Assembly: GCF_000835165.1 (NCBI RefSeq)
Contig: NZ_CP007790.1
Span: 1,488,001 to 1,552,000, forward strand
Direction: 5' to 3'
Origin: Corynebacterium marinum DSM 44953
GTDB taxonomy: Bacteria; Actinomycetota; Actinomycetes; Mycobacteriales; Mycobacteriaceae
DNA length: 64,000 nucleotides
The position numbers and the translations under genes are program-made. Positions 1 to 9,677 of this stretch are shown piece by piece; within the stretch, counting starts at the first letter, position 1, and the number at the start of each line of letters is the position of its first letter. The notes beneath the pieces are model-generated. The model saw only the letters and a program-made list of their open reading frames with translations. It was not told the origin of the DNA and ran no database searches.

Positions 1-1555
1 CGTTGCTGGCCACCCGATCGGCCGCGGCGCGGTTGCCGGCGGTGTGGCGCGCCTTTTCGTTGGCGGCCTCAATCTCGCGGCGCCGCTCCTCTGCCGCGTC
101 CCGGGCGTCCAGCTGCTCCGCCTGGCGCTGGCGCAGGAGGGCCTTCATCTGGTCCGCGTCGAGGAGCCCCGGCAGGCCGAGGTAGTCGGCTTCCTCGTCG
201 GATCCCGCGAAAGTGGAAGTGCCGTAGGTGGAACCGTCGTAGATCAGCGAATCGAGTTCGGCGTCCGCGCCGAGCGATTCGTAGGCGGGTTCCTCCTCCT
301 TCTCGTTCTCTTCGCGGTTGGCTTCCGCCAGCGCCTCGTCGTCCCAGCCCTCCTTGGGGCGGTCGGGTTTGCCCAGAACGTGGTCGCGCGAGGTTTCCAG
401 CTTCTCTGCCAGTTCCAGCAGGACCGGTACGGAGGGCAGGAACACCGAGGCGGTCTCGCCGGGCATGCGGGAGCGCACGAAACGGCCGATCGCCTGGGCG
501 AAGAACAGCGGTGTGGAGGCCGAGGTGGCGTACACGCCGACGGCCAGTCGCGGGACGTCCACGCCCTCGGAGACCATGCGGACGGCGACCATCCATTCGT
601 CGGTCGAGGCCGAGAACTCCTCGATGCGCGCGGAGGAGCCGGGCTCATCGGACAGGATGACGGCGACGGGCGTGGCGGACAGCTGCTCGAGGATCCGCGC
701 GTAGGCGCGGGCCGTCTTGGTGTCGGTGGCGATGACCAGGCCACCGGCGTCGGGCATGTTCTTGCGCAGCTGCTGCAGGCGGGTGTGAGCGGCCTGCAGG
801 ACCGCCGGGATCCAGTCGCCGCGGGGGTCGAGGGCTGTCTTCCAGGCCCGTGCCGTCTGCTCCGCGTTGAGTGGTTCGCCGAGCCGGGCCGCGTACTCCT
901 CGCCGGCAGAGGTCCGCCAGCGGGCCTCGCCGGAATAGGCGAGGAATACGACGGGGCGCACGACGCCGTCGGCCAGCGCGTCGGAGTAGCCGTAGGTGTG
1001 GTCGGCGCGGGAGACCAGGTGCCCCTCGCCGTCCTCCTCGTAACGCACGAACGGGATCTGGGAGTCGTCCGAGCGGAAGGGCGTGCCGGTCAGCGACAGG
1101 CGGTGCTCGGCGTCGGTGTACGCCTCCCGGATGCCGTCGCCCCAGCTCTTGGCGTCGCCGCCGTGGTGGATCTCGTCGAGGACCACCAGTGAACGCTTCG
1201 CCGTGGTCACCGCGTGATGCTTGTAGGGGTGCATGGACACCTGCGCGTAGGTGACCACCACACCGTCATAGGCGGGGTTGACCACGGAAGCGTTGCTGAA
1301 GTGCGGGTCGAGCGCCAGCCCCACCTGCGCGGCCGCCTGGGACCACTGGTTCTTCAGGTGCTCGGTCGGTACGACCACGATGATGCGGTCCACCACGCGC
1401 GACGCCTTCAACTCGGTGGCCACGCGCAGCGCGAAGGTGGTCTTGCCGGCGCCCGGGGTCGCGACCGCCAGGAAATCCTTGGGTTTGTGGAGCAGGAACT
1501 TAGTCAGCGCCGACCGCTGCCAGGCGCGGAGCTGCCCCTTGCCTCCCGCGCTCAC
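1..1555 (-). CDS. Superfamily II DEAD/DEAH helicase, C-terminus cut by window edge
   Basis: A nucleic-acid-dependent ATPase of the ResIII/SSL2 type. The reading frame stays open from a GTG at 1555 to the left edge, giving about 518 codons without a stop. Motifs in order are TPGAGKT (Walker A, about residue 30), a DEIHH box, SLTGTPFR (motif III) and QAIGRFVRSR (motif VI), so both RecA-like domains are present. A charged, Glu/Arg-rich probable coiled-coil tail follows and runs off the window. The GTG start overlaps the TGA of the upstream DUF3039 gene (GTGA), so the two are probably translationally coupled. The substrate and role are unknown; a repair or RNA-processing helicase is a guess from the family. 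It is not a restriction subunit by context, since no methylase or specificity gene is adjacent. Confidence 0.88.
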   Translation of the reverse strand, partial: MSAGGKGQLRAWQRSALTKFLLHKPKDFLAVATPGAGKTTFALRVATELKASRVVDRIIVVVPTEHLKNQWSQAAAQVGLALDPHFSNASVVNPAYDGVVVTYAQVSMHPYKHHAVTTAKRSLVVLDEIHHGGDAKSWGDGIREAYTDAEHRLSLTGTPFRSDDSQIPFVRYEEDGEGHLVSRADHTYGYSDALADGVVRPVVFLAYSGEARWRTSAGEEYAARLGEPLNAEQTARAWKTALDPRGDWIPAVLQAAHTRLQQLRKNMPDAGGLVIATDTKTARAYARILEQLSATPVAVILSDEPGSSARIEEFSASTDEWMVAVRMVSEGVDVPRLAVGVYATSASTPLFFAQAIGRFVRSRMPGETASVFLPSVPVLLELAEKLETSRDHVLGKPDRPKEGWDDEALAEANREENEKEEEPAYESLGADAELDSLIYDGSTYGTSTFAGSDEEADYLGLPGLLDADQMKALLRQRQAEQLDARDAAEERRREIEAANEKARHTAGNRAAADRVASN

Positions 1556-1800
1556 TTGCGACGCAGGCCCTTGTAGATCCGCTCGCAGTCGGGGCAGACC
1601 GGCGACCCCGGCTTGGCCTGCTTGGTCACCGGGAAGGTTTCGCCGCACAGGGCGACCACCATGTTGCCGCTCACTGCGGACTCCACGATCCGGTTCTTCT
1701 TGACGTAATGGAAGAACTTCGGGGTGCCGTCGTCGAGTTCTGTGTCTTCCCTGATGTCGGTGCGTTCAATGGTCTTGGTACTGGTTCTCACCTGACCCAT
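1552..1800 (-). CDS. DUF3039 family small protein, possible zinc site
   Basis: A protein of 82 residues when started at the ATG at 1800. The purine-rich GGGTGGGG lies just upstream, and a second ATG sits directly before this one at 1803. The chain resembles actinobacterial DUF3039 proteins. His31, Cys52 and a CPDC pair (Cys69, Cys72) could form a zinc-ribbon-like site; this is inferred from spacing only. The C-terminus is basic (KGLRRK). Its stop overlaps the start of the helicase gene downstream, implying co-translation and perhaps a shared role in nucleic acid handling. No function is established from the sequence. Confidence 0.8.
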   Translation of the reverse strand: MGQVRTSTKTIERTDIREDTELDDGTPKFFHYVKKNRIVESAVSGNMVVALCGETFPVTKQAKPGSPVCPDCERIYKGLRRK

Positions 1801-1848
1801 CATGCCCCACCCCGACCGAAAAAGGCACACAGGGCTATCTTGATCTGT

Positions 1849-2385
1849 ATGGATCAGGATCCTTTCGACACCGTCGACGACCCCAGCGCCGACGCCGGCG
1901 ACGGTGACGCGTCACGGGCCGGCCGGAGGTTCCGGCTCCGCCGCCGCGCGGAGCTGATCACCGACGCCCGCCGCTCCCCCGCCGAGGACCTTCGCCGCCG
2001 CGAGCGCATCTACGCGTGGCTGCAGGCCGCCCGCCTGCCGGCGCTCCTCCTCAGCGCGGGCAGCTACCTGTGGCTGGGCGACTGGTTCCTGTCCGGGCTG
2101 TTGTTCATCATCTCCATCCCGCTGCCGTGGATCGCGGTGGTCATCGCCAACGGCAAGGGCGAGGTCCGGGACAAGCGGACGCGCAACGTGTACAAACCGC
2201 AGGCGGCCAGGGAGTACAACGCGCACCTCGCCGCGGAGGCGGCCCGGCGCGCGCAGCTCGGACAGGCGGAACATCCGGAACTCCCTCCCGCCGACCCCTC
2301 CCATCCGGCCGCGGACGAACACGAGATCATCGACCACACCGACGAGCCCGACCTCCCCGACGAAACCCATAAGGACGACAAGTGA
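1849..2385 (+). CDS. DUF3099 family membrane protein
   Basis: A protein of 178 residues. The N-terminal about 50 residues are acidic then Arg-rich (ITDARRSPAEDLRRR). Two hydrophobic segments follow at about residues 64-80 and 84-102, then a long hydrophilic, acidic and His/Asp-rich C-terminus. This is the organisation of actinobacterial DUF3099 proteins, whose function is unknown. The start is the ATG at 1849: a TATCTT -10 element lies at 1836-1841, exactly 7 bases upstream, and there is no Shine-Dalgarno sequence, so the mRNA is probably leaderless. The reading frame is open further upstream, but that stretch lies opposite the DUF3039 gene. Its stop overlaps the next gene's GTG start (GTGA at 2382-2385). 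Confidence 0.82.
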   Translation: MDQDPFDTVDDPSADAGDGDASRAGRRFRLRRRAELITDARRSPAEDLRRRERIYAWLQAARLPALLLSAGSYLWLGDWFLSGLLFIISIPLPWIAVVIANGKGEVRDKRTRNVYKPQAAREYNAHLAAEAARRAQLGQAEHPELPPADPSHPAADEHEIIDHTDEPDLPDETHKDDK

Positions 2386-3905
2386 CCCGCTCCCCCCTGA
2401 CTCTCCTCGCCCCGGAGCTGACCGCGTTCTTCGATGCCGCCGGTTTCACCGCCGGCGGTATTGCCGGGCACCTGGGTCCCGACCACACCGAGGCGATGCA
2501 CCGCGGCGAACCCGCGGCGGTGCGTTACGCGACTGACGACGGTTCGACCCTCTCCCGGCTCATCCGGGTGTTCATTCTCCGCGACGCCCTCCCCGCGACC
2601 GAACTCGCCGACCTGGTGGGCGCCTCCCTGGCGACGCGGCTGCTGGATTCGGGGGCGGCCGCGGCCGACCGGAACGGGACGGTGCGGATGGTGCTCGACG
2701 TCCGCCCGCACATCATCGTGGGGGCGGACAGGTGGGTGTTCTCCGACGCCGACGCCTCGATGACCCGGCACGTCCCCGGCCCCGACCACGTCCTCGGGGT
2801 GGGTGCGGCCAGTCTGTCGCTGCTGCAGTCCACCCCGGTGACCCCGGTGGGCAGCGTGCTGGATCTGGGGACGGGGTCCGGCGTCCAGGCGCTGGGCCAG
2901 TTCGGTCTCGCCGAGTCGATCACCGCCACCGACGTCCATCCCCGGGCGCTGGATCTGGCAGAGGCCACCTTCGCCGGCGCCGGCGCACCGGTGGAGCTGC
3001 TCGAGGGTCCGTGGTTCGAGCCCGTCGCCGGCCGCACTTTCGACCGGATCGTGGCCAACCCGCCGTTCGTGGTGGGGCTGCCGGAGGTGGGCCATGTCTA
3101 CCGCGACTCGGGTCTCAACCTCGACGGCGCCTCGGAGCTGGTGATTTCCCGGGCCCCCGCGCATCTCGCGCCGGGCGGCACCGCGCACCTGCTCGCCGCG
3201 TGGGTGCACACCCCGGAACAGTCCTGGGCTCAACGGGTGGCCTCCTGGCTACCGGACCGGGGCGTGGCGGCATGGGTCATCGAGCGCGACGTCGCCGATC
3301 CCGCCCATTATGTGGGCACCTGGCTGAAGGACGAGTCGATCGATCCCCGTTCCCCGGAGGGCGATGCCCGCACCGGGGCGTGGCTGGAACACTTCGCGGA
3401 GCACGGGGTCAGCGGCATCGGCTTCGGCTTCGTGGCCATCCGCAACATCGGCGACGAGCCCTCCGACGTCCTGGCCGAATCCATGCCCCAGTCCTTCACC
3501 GACCCCCTGGGCCCGGAGGTCGAGGAGTATTTCACCCGCACCGCGTGGCTGCGCGGCCGCGGGGCGCAGGAGCTTGCCGACGCCACCTTCCTCACCCGCC
3601 CCGGCCTCGCCCGGGAGACGATCGCGGTGGCGGACAAGGAGGCCGGAGTCGGGTTCGCCCCCGCCGCGCTGCGCCTGACGCGCACCGACGGGCCGCGCTG
3701 GTCCCACGACGTCGACGAGCACCTGGCCGCCATCGTCGCCGGCCTGCACCCCCAGGGGCTCTCCTTCGGGGAGACGGTCGGGCTCTACGCCCTGGCCAAC
3801 GGTCTGGACGAGGAGGAACTGGTGCGGGCGGCGGTGCCGGCGCTGGTGGACCTCGTCCGGCACGGTCTGGTGCTGCCGGCGGAACTGGCGGAGGCCGCGG
3901 AATGA
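2382..3905 (+). CDS. Class I SAM-dependent methyltransferase (HemK/PrmC-like core)
   Basis: A 507-residue protein with a central Rossmann methyltransferase domain. Motif I is DLGTGSG at residues 161-167, an acidic residue at the end of beta-2 lies in TATDVHP, and NPPF is at 226-229. NPPF/NPPY is the active-site signature of N-methyltransferases acting on glutamine or adenine groups. About 150 residues precede the domain and about 200 follow it; both parts are conserved in actinobacterial homologues but have no assigned role. The substrate cannot be read from the sequence, and both rRNA/DNA adenine and protein glutamine are possible. The GTG start overlaps the preceding stop and the TGA overlaps the dtd start (ATGA), so three genes form one coupled unit. 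Confidence 0.85.
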   Translation: MTRSPLTLLAPELTAFFDAAGFTAGGIAGHLGPDHTEAMHRGEPAAVRYATDDGSTLSRLIRVFILRDALPATELADLVGASLATRLLDSGAAAADRNGTVRMVLDVRPHIIVGADRWVFSDADASMTRHVPGPDHVLGVGAASLSLLQSTPVTPVGSVLDLGTGSGVQALGQFGLAESITATDVHPRALDLAEATFAGAGAPVELLEGPWFEPVAGRTFDRIVANPPFVVGLPEVGHVYRDSGLNLDGASELVISRAPAHLAPGGTAHLLAAWVHTPEQSWAQRVASWLPDRGVAAWVIERDVADPAHYVGTWLKDESIDPRSPEGDARTGAWLEHFAEHGVSGIGFGFVAIRNIGDEPSDVLAESMPQSFTDPLGPEVEEYFTRTAWLRGRGAQELADATFLTRPGLARETIAVADKEAGVGFAPAALRLTRTDGPRWSHDVDEHLAAIVAGLHPQGLSFGETVGLYALANGLDEEELVRAAVPALVDLVRHGLVLPAELAEAAE

Positions 3906-4336
3906 GGGCGGTGCTCACCCGGGTGAGTTCGGCGTCGGTCACGGTGGACGGGGAGACCGTCGGCGCCATCGACTGCCCCGGCACCGGCGGCCTGCTGGCG
4001 CTGGTCGGCGTCGGCCGGGAGGACGAGCCCGGGGCGTGGGAGACGATGGTCCGCAAGATCGCGGAGCTGAGGATCCTCGACGGGGAGCTGGGGGTGGCGG
4101 AGGCTGGCGCGCCCGTTCTGCTGGTCAGCCAGTTCACCCTCCACGGGCGCACCGCCAAAGGGCGGCGCCCCAGCTGGTCGGACGCCGCGCCGGGCGAGGT
4201 GGCGGAGCCGACGATCAGGAAGATCGCGGCGGGCCTGCGCGAGCGGGGAATACCCGTCGAGGAAGGCGTGTTCGGAGCGATGATGCAGGTCACGTCCGTG
4301 AACGAGGGCCCCTTCACGGTCATTGTGGAATGTTAG
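3902..4336 (+). CDS. dtd: D-aminoacyl-tRNA deacylase
   Basis: A 144-residue protein, the normal length for Dtd. It hydrolyses D-amino acids mistakenly attached to tRNA (and Gly from tRNA-Ala) in the cytoplasm, protecting translation from mischarging. The two family signatures are present: SQFTL at residues 76-80, and the Gly-cisPro loop NEGP at 134-137, followed by FT. The ATG at 3902 overlaps the stop of the methyltransferase gene by four bases, so it depends on translation of that gene. The stop codon lies only ten bases before the -35 element of the sigB promoter, so the dtd transcript may read into sigB. Confidence 0.95.
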   Translation: MRAVLTRVSSASVTVDGETVGAIDCPGTGGLLALVGVGREDEPGAWETMVRKIAELRILDGELGVAEAGAPVLLVSQFTLHGRTAKGRRPSWSDAAPGEVAEPTIRKIAAGLRERGIPVEEGVFGAMMQVTSVNEGPFTVIVEC

Positions 4337-4346
4337 CGGCGTGGCG

Positions 4347-4372
4347 GGAACAAAACCGGTCGGTGAGGCGTT
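4347..4372 (+). promoter_or_regulatory. SigH-type promoter of sigB
   Basis: GGAACA at 4347-4352 is followed after exactly 17 bases by GTT at 4370-4372. This is the GGAAYA-N16-18-GTT signature of SigH-type ECF promoters in actinobacteria. Transcription of sigB by SigH under heat and oxidative stress is established in C. glutamicum. A second, SigA-like -10 candidate GATAAT lies at 4390-4395. Confidence 0.65.
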
Positions 4373-4394
4373 GAACACATAAGACTGGCGATAA

Positions 4395-4408
4395 TAGGAG
4401 GCCTCCTA
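4395..4408 (+). promoter_or_regulatory. Palindromic ribosome binding site of sigB
   Basis: TAGGAGGCCTCCTA is a perfect 14-bp palindrome that abuts the ATG at 4409. It contains a consensus Shine-Dalgarno AGGAGG at 4396-4401, seven bases before the start codon. The palindrome could pair with a second mRNA copy or form a small hairpin hiding the Shine-Dalgarno; this is inference. Confidence 0.6.
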
Positions 4409-5398
<990 letters not shown>

Positions 5399-5433
5399 TG
5401 TTCCCGCCGGCCCCGTCCGACGGTCCAGCCCTG

Positions 5434-5462
5434 CCGCCCTCCCCGTACTCCGGGGAGGGCGG
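5434..5462 (+). terminator. Intrinsic terminator after sigB
   Basis: A 12-bp G+C stem (CCGCCCTCCCCG at 5434-5445 pairing with CGGGGAGGGCGG at 5451-5462) has a 5-base loop and is followed by GTTTCTT. It lies between sigB and dtxR and overlaps the region where the dtxR -35 element would fall. Confidence 0.85.
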
Positions 5463-5473
5463 GTTTCTTGGGG

Positions 5474-5479
5474 TAGGCT
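5474..5479 (+). promoter_or_regulatory. Probable -10 element of dtxR
   Basis: TAGGCT fits the actinobacterial TANNNT -10 pattern and would start transcription near 5486, giving a leader of about 36 bases. The matching -35 region lies in the 3' arm of the sigB terminator. Confidence 0.45.
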
Positions 5480-5521
5480 TCTACCCATTGCCGGGACATA
5501 CTGCAGAAAGGTTCTCCTGAC

Positions 5522-6202
5522 GTGAAGGACTTGGTCGATACCACAGAGATGTATCTGCGGACCATCTATGAACTCGAGGAAGAGGGCATCGTTCCCCTCC
5601 GGGCCCGCATCGCGGAGCGGCTCGAGCAGTCGGGTCCCACCGTCAGCCAGACCGTCGCCCGGATGGAGCGCGACAACCTCGTCGTCCTCCGCCCGGACCG
5701 GAGCCTGGAGATGACCCCGGAGGGCCGCGAGCTGGCCACTGCGGTCATGCGCAAGCACCGCCTGGCCGAGCGTCTGCTCACCGACATCCTGGGGCTCGAC
5801 ATCCACCAGGTGCACGACGAGGCCTGCCGCTGGGAGCATGTGATGAGCGAGGCCGTCGAGCAGCGTCTCGTGGCCGTGCTCGAGGACGCCTCCCGCTCCC
5901 CCTTCGGCAACCCCATCCCGGGTCTGGCGGACCTCGGCGTGGCCGCCTCCGCCCCTGCCCCGCACGGCGTGCGGGCGGTGGATCTGCCCGCGGACCACCC
6001 CGTGGAGGCGAGGATCCTTCAGATCAACGAGATTCTGCAGGTGGACGAGCCGCAGTTCGCCGCGCTGTACGAGGCCGGCATCACCGTCGGGGCCACCGTC
6101 ACCGTCACCCACCGGCACGGCACCGTGACCATCAGCTCCGGCGGCGCCGAGGTGGAGCTCCACCCTGACCTGGCCCACGCGGTCCGCGTGGAGAAGGTGT
6201 AA
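5522..6202 (+). CDS. dtxR: Iron-dependent transcriptional regulator DtxR
   Basis: A 226-residue global iron repressor. Bound to Fe2+, it dimerises and blocks genes for iron uptake and siderophores. The N-terminal winged helix (residues 1-70) is followed by the metal/dimer domain and a C-terminal SH3-like domain. All ligands of the C. diphtheriae protein are at identical positions: Met10, Cys102, Glu105 and His106 in the primary site; His79, Glu83, His98, Glu170 and Gln173 in the ancillary site. It starts with GTG at 5522. galE follows after 6 bases, as in other corynebacteria. A likely target, the Fe3+ transporter with a DtxR box at 58180-58198, lies in the same window. Confidence 0.97.
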   Translation: MKDLVDTTEMYLRTIYELEEEGIVPLRARIAERLEQSGPTVSQTVARMERDNLVVLRPDRSLEMTPEGRELATAVMRKHRLAERLLTDILGLDIHQVHDEACRWEHVMSEAVEQRLVAVLEDASRSPFGNPIPGLADLGVAASAPAPHGVRAVDLPADHPVEARILQINEILQVDEPQFAALYEAGITVGATVTVTHRHGTVTISSGGAEVELHPDLAHAVRVEKV

Positions 6203-6208
6203 CTGCAG

Positions 6209-7192
6209 ATGAAACTCCTGGTCACCGGCGGAGCCGGTTATGTGGGCAGCGTGTGTTCGCAGGTGCTCGTCGAAGCCGGCCATGAGGTCGTGATCGTCGA
6301 CAACTTCTCCACCGGCAACCGGGCTGCCGTTCCCGAAGGAGCCCGCCTCGTGGAGGGGGATGTCCGCGACGTGGCGGACGGTGTCCTCGCCGAGGGCGGG
6401 TTCGACGGAGTCATCCACTTCGCCGCCCGTTCGCTCGTGGGCGAGTCCATGGTCAGGCCCGAGGACTACTGGCAGCACAACGTGGTGACCACGCTGGTGC
6501 TGCTCGACGCCATGCGCGCCCACAATGTCGCCAACCTGGTGTTCTCCTCCACCGCGGCCACCTACGGCGAGCCGGAGCAGGTCCCCATCACCGAGGACAT
6601 GCCCACCGCGCCGACCAACCCTTACGGGGCGACGAAGCTGGCCATCGACCACGCGATCACCTCATACGCCCGGGCCCACGGTCTGGGTGCCACGAGCCTG
6701 CGCTACTTCAATGTCGCGGGCGCATACGGGGACATCGGCGAGAACCGTGAGGTGGAGACCCACCTCATCCCGCTGGTCCTGCAGGTGGCGCTGGGCCACC
6801 GCGAGAAGATCTCCATGTTCGGCGACGACTGGCCCACCCCGGACGGCACCCCGGTGCGCGATTACATCCACATCCGCGACCTGGCCGACGCCCACGTCCT
6901 CGCCCTGGAGAGCAACCGGCCGGGCACCCACCGGATCTACAACCTGGGCTCCGGCGACGGCTACTCGGTCAAGCAGGTGATCGAGATGTGCCGGAAGGTC
7001 ACCGGCCACCCGATCCCCGCGGAGGTGACGCCGCGCCGTGACGGAGACCCGGCCGTGCTCATCGCTTCATCAGAGAAGATCGGCGCGGAGCTCGGCTGGG
7101 ACCCCGCCCGGACGGACCTGGAGACCATCGTCACCGACGCCTGGGCCTTCACCAGCCGTCTGGGCGACCGGGCCTGGTCCGCCCGGCGCTGA
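6209..7192 (+). CDS. galE: UDP-glucose 4-epimerase
   Basis: A 327-residue extended short-chain dehydrogenase that interconverts UDP-glucose and UDP-galactose with tightly bound NAD. UDP-galactose feeds the galactan of mycolyl-arabinogalactan. The NAD-binding TGGAGYVGS is at residues 6-14, the catalytic Ser/Thr lies in [10 protein letters not shown] (111-120), and the YxxxK pair is Tyr139/Lys143. The length is normal. It begins 6 bases after the dtxR stop and has no promoter of its own, so it is co-transcribed with dtxR, the conserved corynebacterial pairing. There is no other gal gene nearby, consistent with a cell-wall rather than catabolic role. Confidence 0.96.
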   Translation: MKLLVTGGAGYVGSVCSQVLVEAGHEVVIVDNFSTGNRAAVPEGARLVEGDVRDVADGVLAEGGFDGVIHFAARSLVGESMVRPEDYWQHNVVTTLVLLDAMRAHNVANLVFSSTAATYGEPEQVPITEDMPTAPTNPYGATKLAIDHAITSYARAHGLGATSLRYFNVAGAYGDIGENREVETHLIPLVLQVALGHREKISMFGDDWPTPDGTPVRDYIHIRDLADAHVLALESNRPGTHRIYNLGSGDGYSVKQVIEMCRKVTGHPIPAEVTPRRDGDPAVLIASSEKIGAELGWDPARTDLETIVTDAWAFTSRLGDRAWSARR

Positions 7193-7193
7193 T

Positions 7194-8288
7194 TCAGGCG
7201 GCCTCCAGCCCCACGCCGTCAGTGACGCCGTGTGCGGCGCGCACCAGGCGTGAGCCCTCGCGGACCGCCTCCAGGAGGGTGTCGAAGGCGCCGGCCCGAC
7301 AGGCGTCGAAAAGCAGGGCGGACAACGAATGCCCGGGATCCTCGAGCAGGACCGCGGACAGTGCGGGCATAGCCCGCATGGAGAGCGTGAGTTCCAGCGC
7401 GCAGAGGGCGTAGAGCGCGAGCGCGTTGGAGCGGATGAACCCGTCGAAGGTCCGCGCCGCGGCGAGCAGGAGGCCGGCAGCGGGGGCCGGCTGGCGGAGG
7501 ACCTCCTCGATGAGGATGTCGCGGAGGGTCGCGTTGCCGAGCATGGCGCCGACGGTGAGCAGTGGTTCCTCGTCCGCCATGAGGTCGGCGACGCTGAGGT
7601 CCTGCTCGTCGATCTCGGTGAGCAGAAGTCCGATGTCGGCGACCGCCCCCGCGAAGCTGCCCCAGATCCGGTCCTCGCCGCGATCCAGGGCGCGCAGCAG
7701 TTCCCGGGAGTGGCGGTGGGCGAAGTCGCTGAGCTGGTCGCATTCCTCCGGCGTGAAGGAGGGGTTGAAGCGGGCGAACTGTTCGAAGGTCTCCTCCCGG
7801 TTGAGATCCGGCAGCATGCCGTTGGCCAGGAGCGCGGACATGGCCTGCGACTGTGCGACAGGGGCGACGACGTCGTCGAGCCATTCTTCCGACCAGGCTT
7901 CTTCGCCGGGCCGGGGTGCCGGGCCGAAGGCGAGCTGGACCGGTTCGCCGGTGAGGATCTCCCGGGTCACCCAGCAGGCGTGGATCGGTATGACGGAGGT
8001 CCGGACCAGTGCGAACAGTGTGTCGAGGACGTCCTCGACCTCCTCCTCGCCGCGGCGTGTGACCACGAAGGCGAAGACCAGTTCCTCGCCGGACTGTTCG
8101 AGGGCTCGGGCGACGTCGGGGAGGTGGCGCAGGTCGTCGATGTCCAGCCGGATGACGGGACCGAGCCGGAAGCGGTGGCCCGCGCCGGTAGCGTCGAAAG
8201 CGGCGAAGATGACCGAATCGTGGGGGTAGAAGCCGAGGATGCCCGGCAGGTTGGCGGCGAGTTGTCCTGGTGAGCTGAGCGCTGTCAT
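7194..8288 (-). CDS. DUF4192 family protein
   Basis: A 364-residue actinobacterial protein of unknown function. The family is recognised from its N-terminal block (LPGILGFYPHDSVIF, about residues 14-28) and the overall Asp/Glu/Leu-rich make-up. There is no signal peptide or membrane segment, so it is probably cytoplasmic. The start is taken as the ATG at 8288, directly after GGAGGC. The frame continues upstream to 8378 but that part is Arg-rich and atypical. It converges on galE, with one base between the stop codons, and is divergent from the PAC2-family gene. Confidence 0.8.
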   Translation of the reverse strand: MTALSSPGQLAANLPGILGFYPHDSVIFAAFDATGAGHRFRLGPVIRLDIDDLRHLPDVARALEQSGEELVFAFVVTRRGEEEVEDVLDTLFALVRTSVIPIHACWVTREILTGEPVQLAFGPAPRPGEEAWSEEWLDDVVAPVAQSQAMSALLANGMLPDLNREETFEQFARFNPSFTPEECDQLSDFAHRHSRELLRALDRGEDRIWGSFAGAVADIGLLLTEIDEQDLSVADLMADEEPLLTVGAMLGNATLRDILIEEVLRQPAPAAGLLLAAARTFDGFIRSNALALYALCALELTLSMRAMPALSAVLLEDPGHSLSALLFDACRAGAFDTLLEAVREGSRLVRAAHGVTDGVGLEAA

Positions 8289-8431
8289 GCCTCCGACACT
8301 CCCCCACGCCCGGCCCCGGCGCGAGGGACCGCCCGTCCGCCGCGCCCGCACCTGTGGATGGCGGGTGGTTGTCCACACCCCGGGAAGCGCGCCGTGGCGG
8401 TGCGCTGGCAGATGGGGCAGGATGGTGCGGT

Positions 8432-8561
8432 TAGACTGGGGGGACGTTTTTCGCCTCCGCGGCGGCCCCCGGGCTGATGCCCGGGATTAATGTCGCGGGG
8501 GTCAGCGTTGCACTGGGTAATACCCCGAATCTGTGAAGATCAGCGAAGGAGGATGATGGGT
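8432..8561 (+). promoter_or_regulatory. Promoter and structured leader of the PAC2-family gene
   Basis: A TAGACT -10 candidate at 8432-8437 would give a leader of about 118 bases before the ATG at 8562. The leader holds a perfect 7-bp hairpin (CCCGGGC, TGAT loop, GCCCGGG at 8468-8485) and a strong Shine-Dalgarno AAGGAGG at 8546-8552. A second -10-like TAATAC at 8518-8523 could give a short leader instead. Confidence 0.4.
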
Positions 8562-9656
8562 ATGCAGGACAATGAGCGCCGCATGTACGACTTGGAATAC
8601 CCGGCCCCGGAGGTGGGTGCGGATCCAGCCGGCGGGCCTACTCTCATCGTCGCGCTGCAGGGTTACGCGGACGCCGGCCACGCCGTCGAATCCAGCGCCG
8701 ACCATCTGCTGGCCGCGTTGGACTCCCGGCCGGTGGCGTCCTTCAACAACGATGAACTGATCGACTACCGTTCCCGCCGCCCCGCGGTGACCATGGACAA
8801 CCACCGCATCACCGGCATGGAGAGCCTCAACCTGGGCATCCGGGTGGTGCGCGACACCGAGGGGCGTTCCTTCCTGCTGCTCTCCGGCCCGGAGCCGGAC
8901 CTGCGGTGGGAGGCGTTCACCGAGGCGGTGGCCGATCTGGCGGACAAGTTCGGCGTGGAGAACACCATCTGCCTCTACTCCGCCCCGATGGCCGTGCCGC
9001 ACACCCGCCCGCTGGTGGTCTCCGCGCACAGCAACACCCCGGCACTGGTGAACTCCATGTTCACCTACGACTCCAAGGTGGTGCTGCCGGGTTCCGCGTC
9101 GATGATGATCGAGCGCGCCCTGCACAAGCGCGGCCGCAACGTGGCCGGTTTCACCGCGCACGTCCCGCACTACCTCGCCGCCTCCCCGTACCCGGCCGCC
9201 ACTCACGAGCTTCTCGACGCCGTCGCGAGGGCCGCCGGACTCGCCCTCCCGCTCCGCGCGATCGAGAACGACATGTCGCGCGTCGCCGGCCAGCTGGCGG
9301 AGCAGGTCGACGATTCCTCGGAAATCCAGCAGGTGGTGCACCTCCTGGAGAACCAGTACGACGAGGAGCTGGAGCGCTACCGCTCCACGCACCCGAAGGC
9401 GATGCTGCCCGGTGAGCACGAGATGCCCACGGGAGAGGAGATCGGCGAAGAATTCGAGCGTTTCCTCGCCGCCCTGGACTCCACCGAGGCTGCCAACTCC
9501 TCTGAGGACGTCGGTGGCCCGAAGGAGCTGCCGGAGGAGGCCGATCCGGAGGACGTCTACCCCGAGGACCTCGGGCCGGACGATTCCGATCCGGAGGACG
9601 TCTACCCCGAGGACCTCGGGCCGGATGACGACGAGGACCTCGACGACGACCGGTAG
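8562..9656 (+). CDS. PAC2 family protein (proteasome assembly chaperone-like)
   Basis: A 364-residue protein of the PAC2 superfamily, whose archaeal and eukaryotic members assist 20S proteasome assembly. Corynebacteria generally lack a 20S proteasome, so the bacterial role is unknown. The fold region covers about residues 5-280 and includes the LIVALQGYADAGHAVE block and the SAPMAVPHTRP stretch. The last 50 residues are extremely acidic and hold a duplicated 15-residue unit (DPEDVYPEDLGPDD). Three ATGs are possible (8553, 8556, 8562). The one at 8562 is chosen because AAGGAGG sits 9 bases before it. The gene precedes a large helicase on the same strand, as in C. glutamicum. Confidence 0.85.
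   Translation: MQDNERRMYDLEYPAPEVGADPAGGPTLIVALQGYADAGHAVESSADHLLAALDSRPVASFNNDELIDYRSRRPAVTMDNHRITGMESLNLGIRVVRDTEGRSFLLLSGPEPDLRWEAFTEAVADLADKFGVENTICLYSAPMAVPHTRPLVVSAHSNTPALVNSMFTYDSKVVLPGSASMMIERALHKRGRNVAGFTAHVPHYLAASPYPAATHELLDAVARAAGLALPLRAIENDMSRVAGQLAEQVDDSSEIQQVVHLLENQYDEELERYRSTHPKAMLPGEHEMPTGEEIGEEFERFLAALDSTEAANSSEDVGGPKELPEEADPEDVYPEDLGPDDSDPEDVYPEDLGPDDDEDLDDDR
9543..9625 (+). repeat. Tandem 45-bp coding repeat (two copies)
   Basis: Bases 9543-9580 and 9588-9625 are identical over 38 bases in a 45-base period, in frame. They encode two successive DPEDVYPEDLGPDD units at the acidic C-terminus of the PAC2-family protein. Identity at every wobble position points to a recent duplication. 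Confidence 0.9.
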
Positions 9657-9677
9657 GGGCAGACTAGGGTTGGTTGG

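Noticed and set aside
1-1555. Restriction-modification or defence helicase
   Set aside because: The helicase has ResIII-like motifs, but its neighbours are housekeeping DUF3039/DUF3099 genes and the nearby methyltransferase resembles HemK/PrmC rather than a DNA methylase of a defence system.
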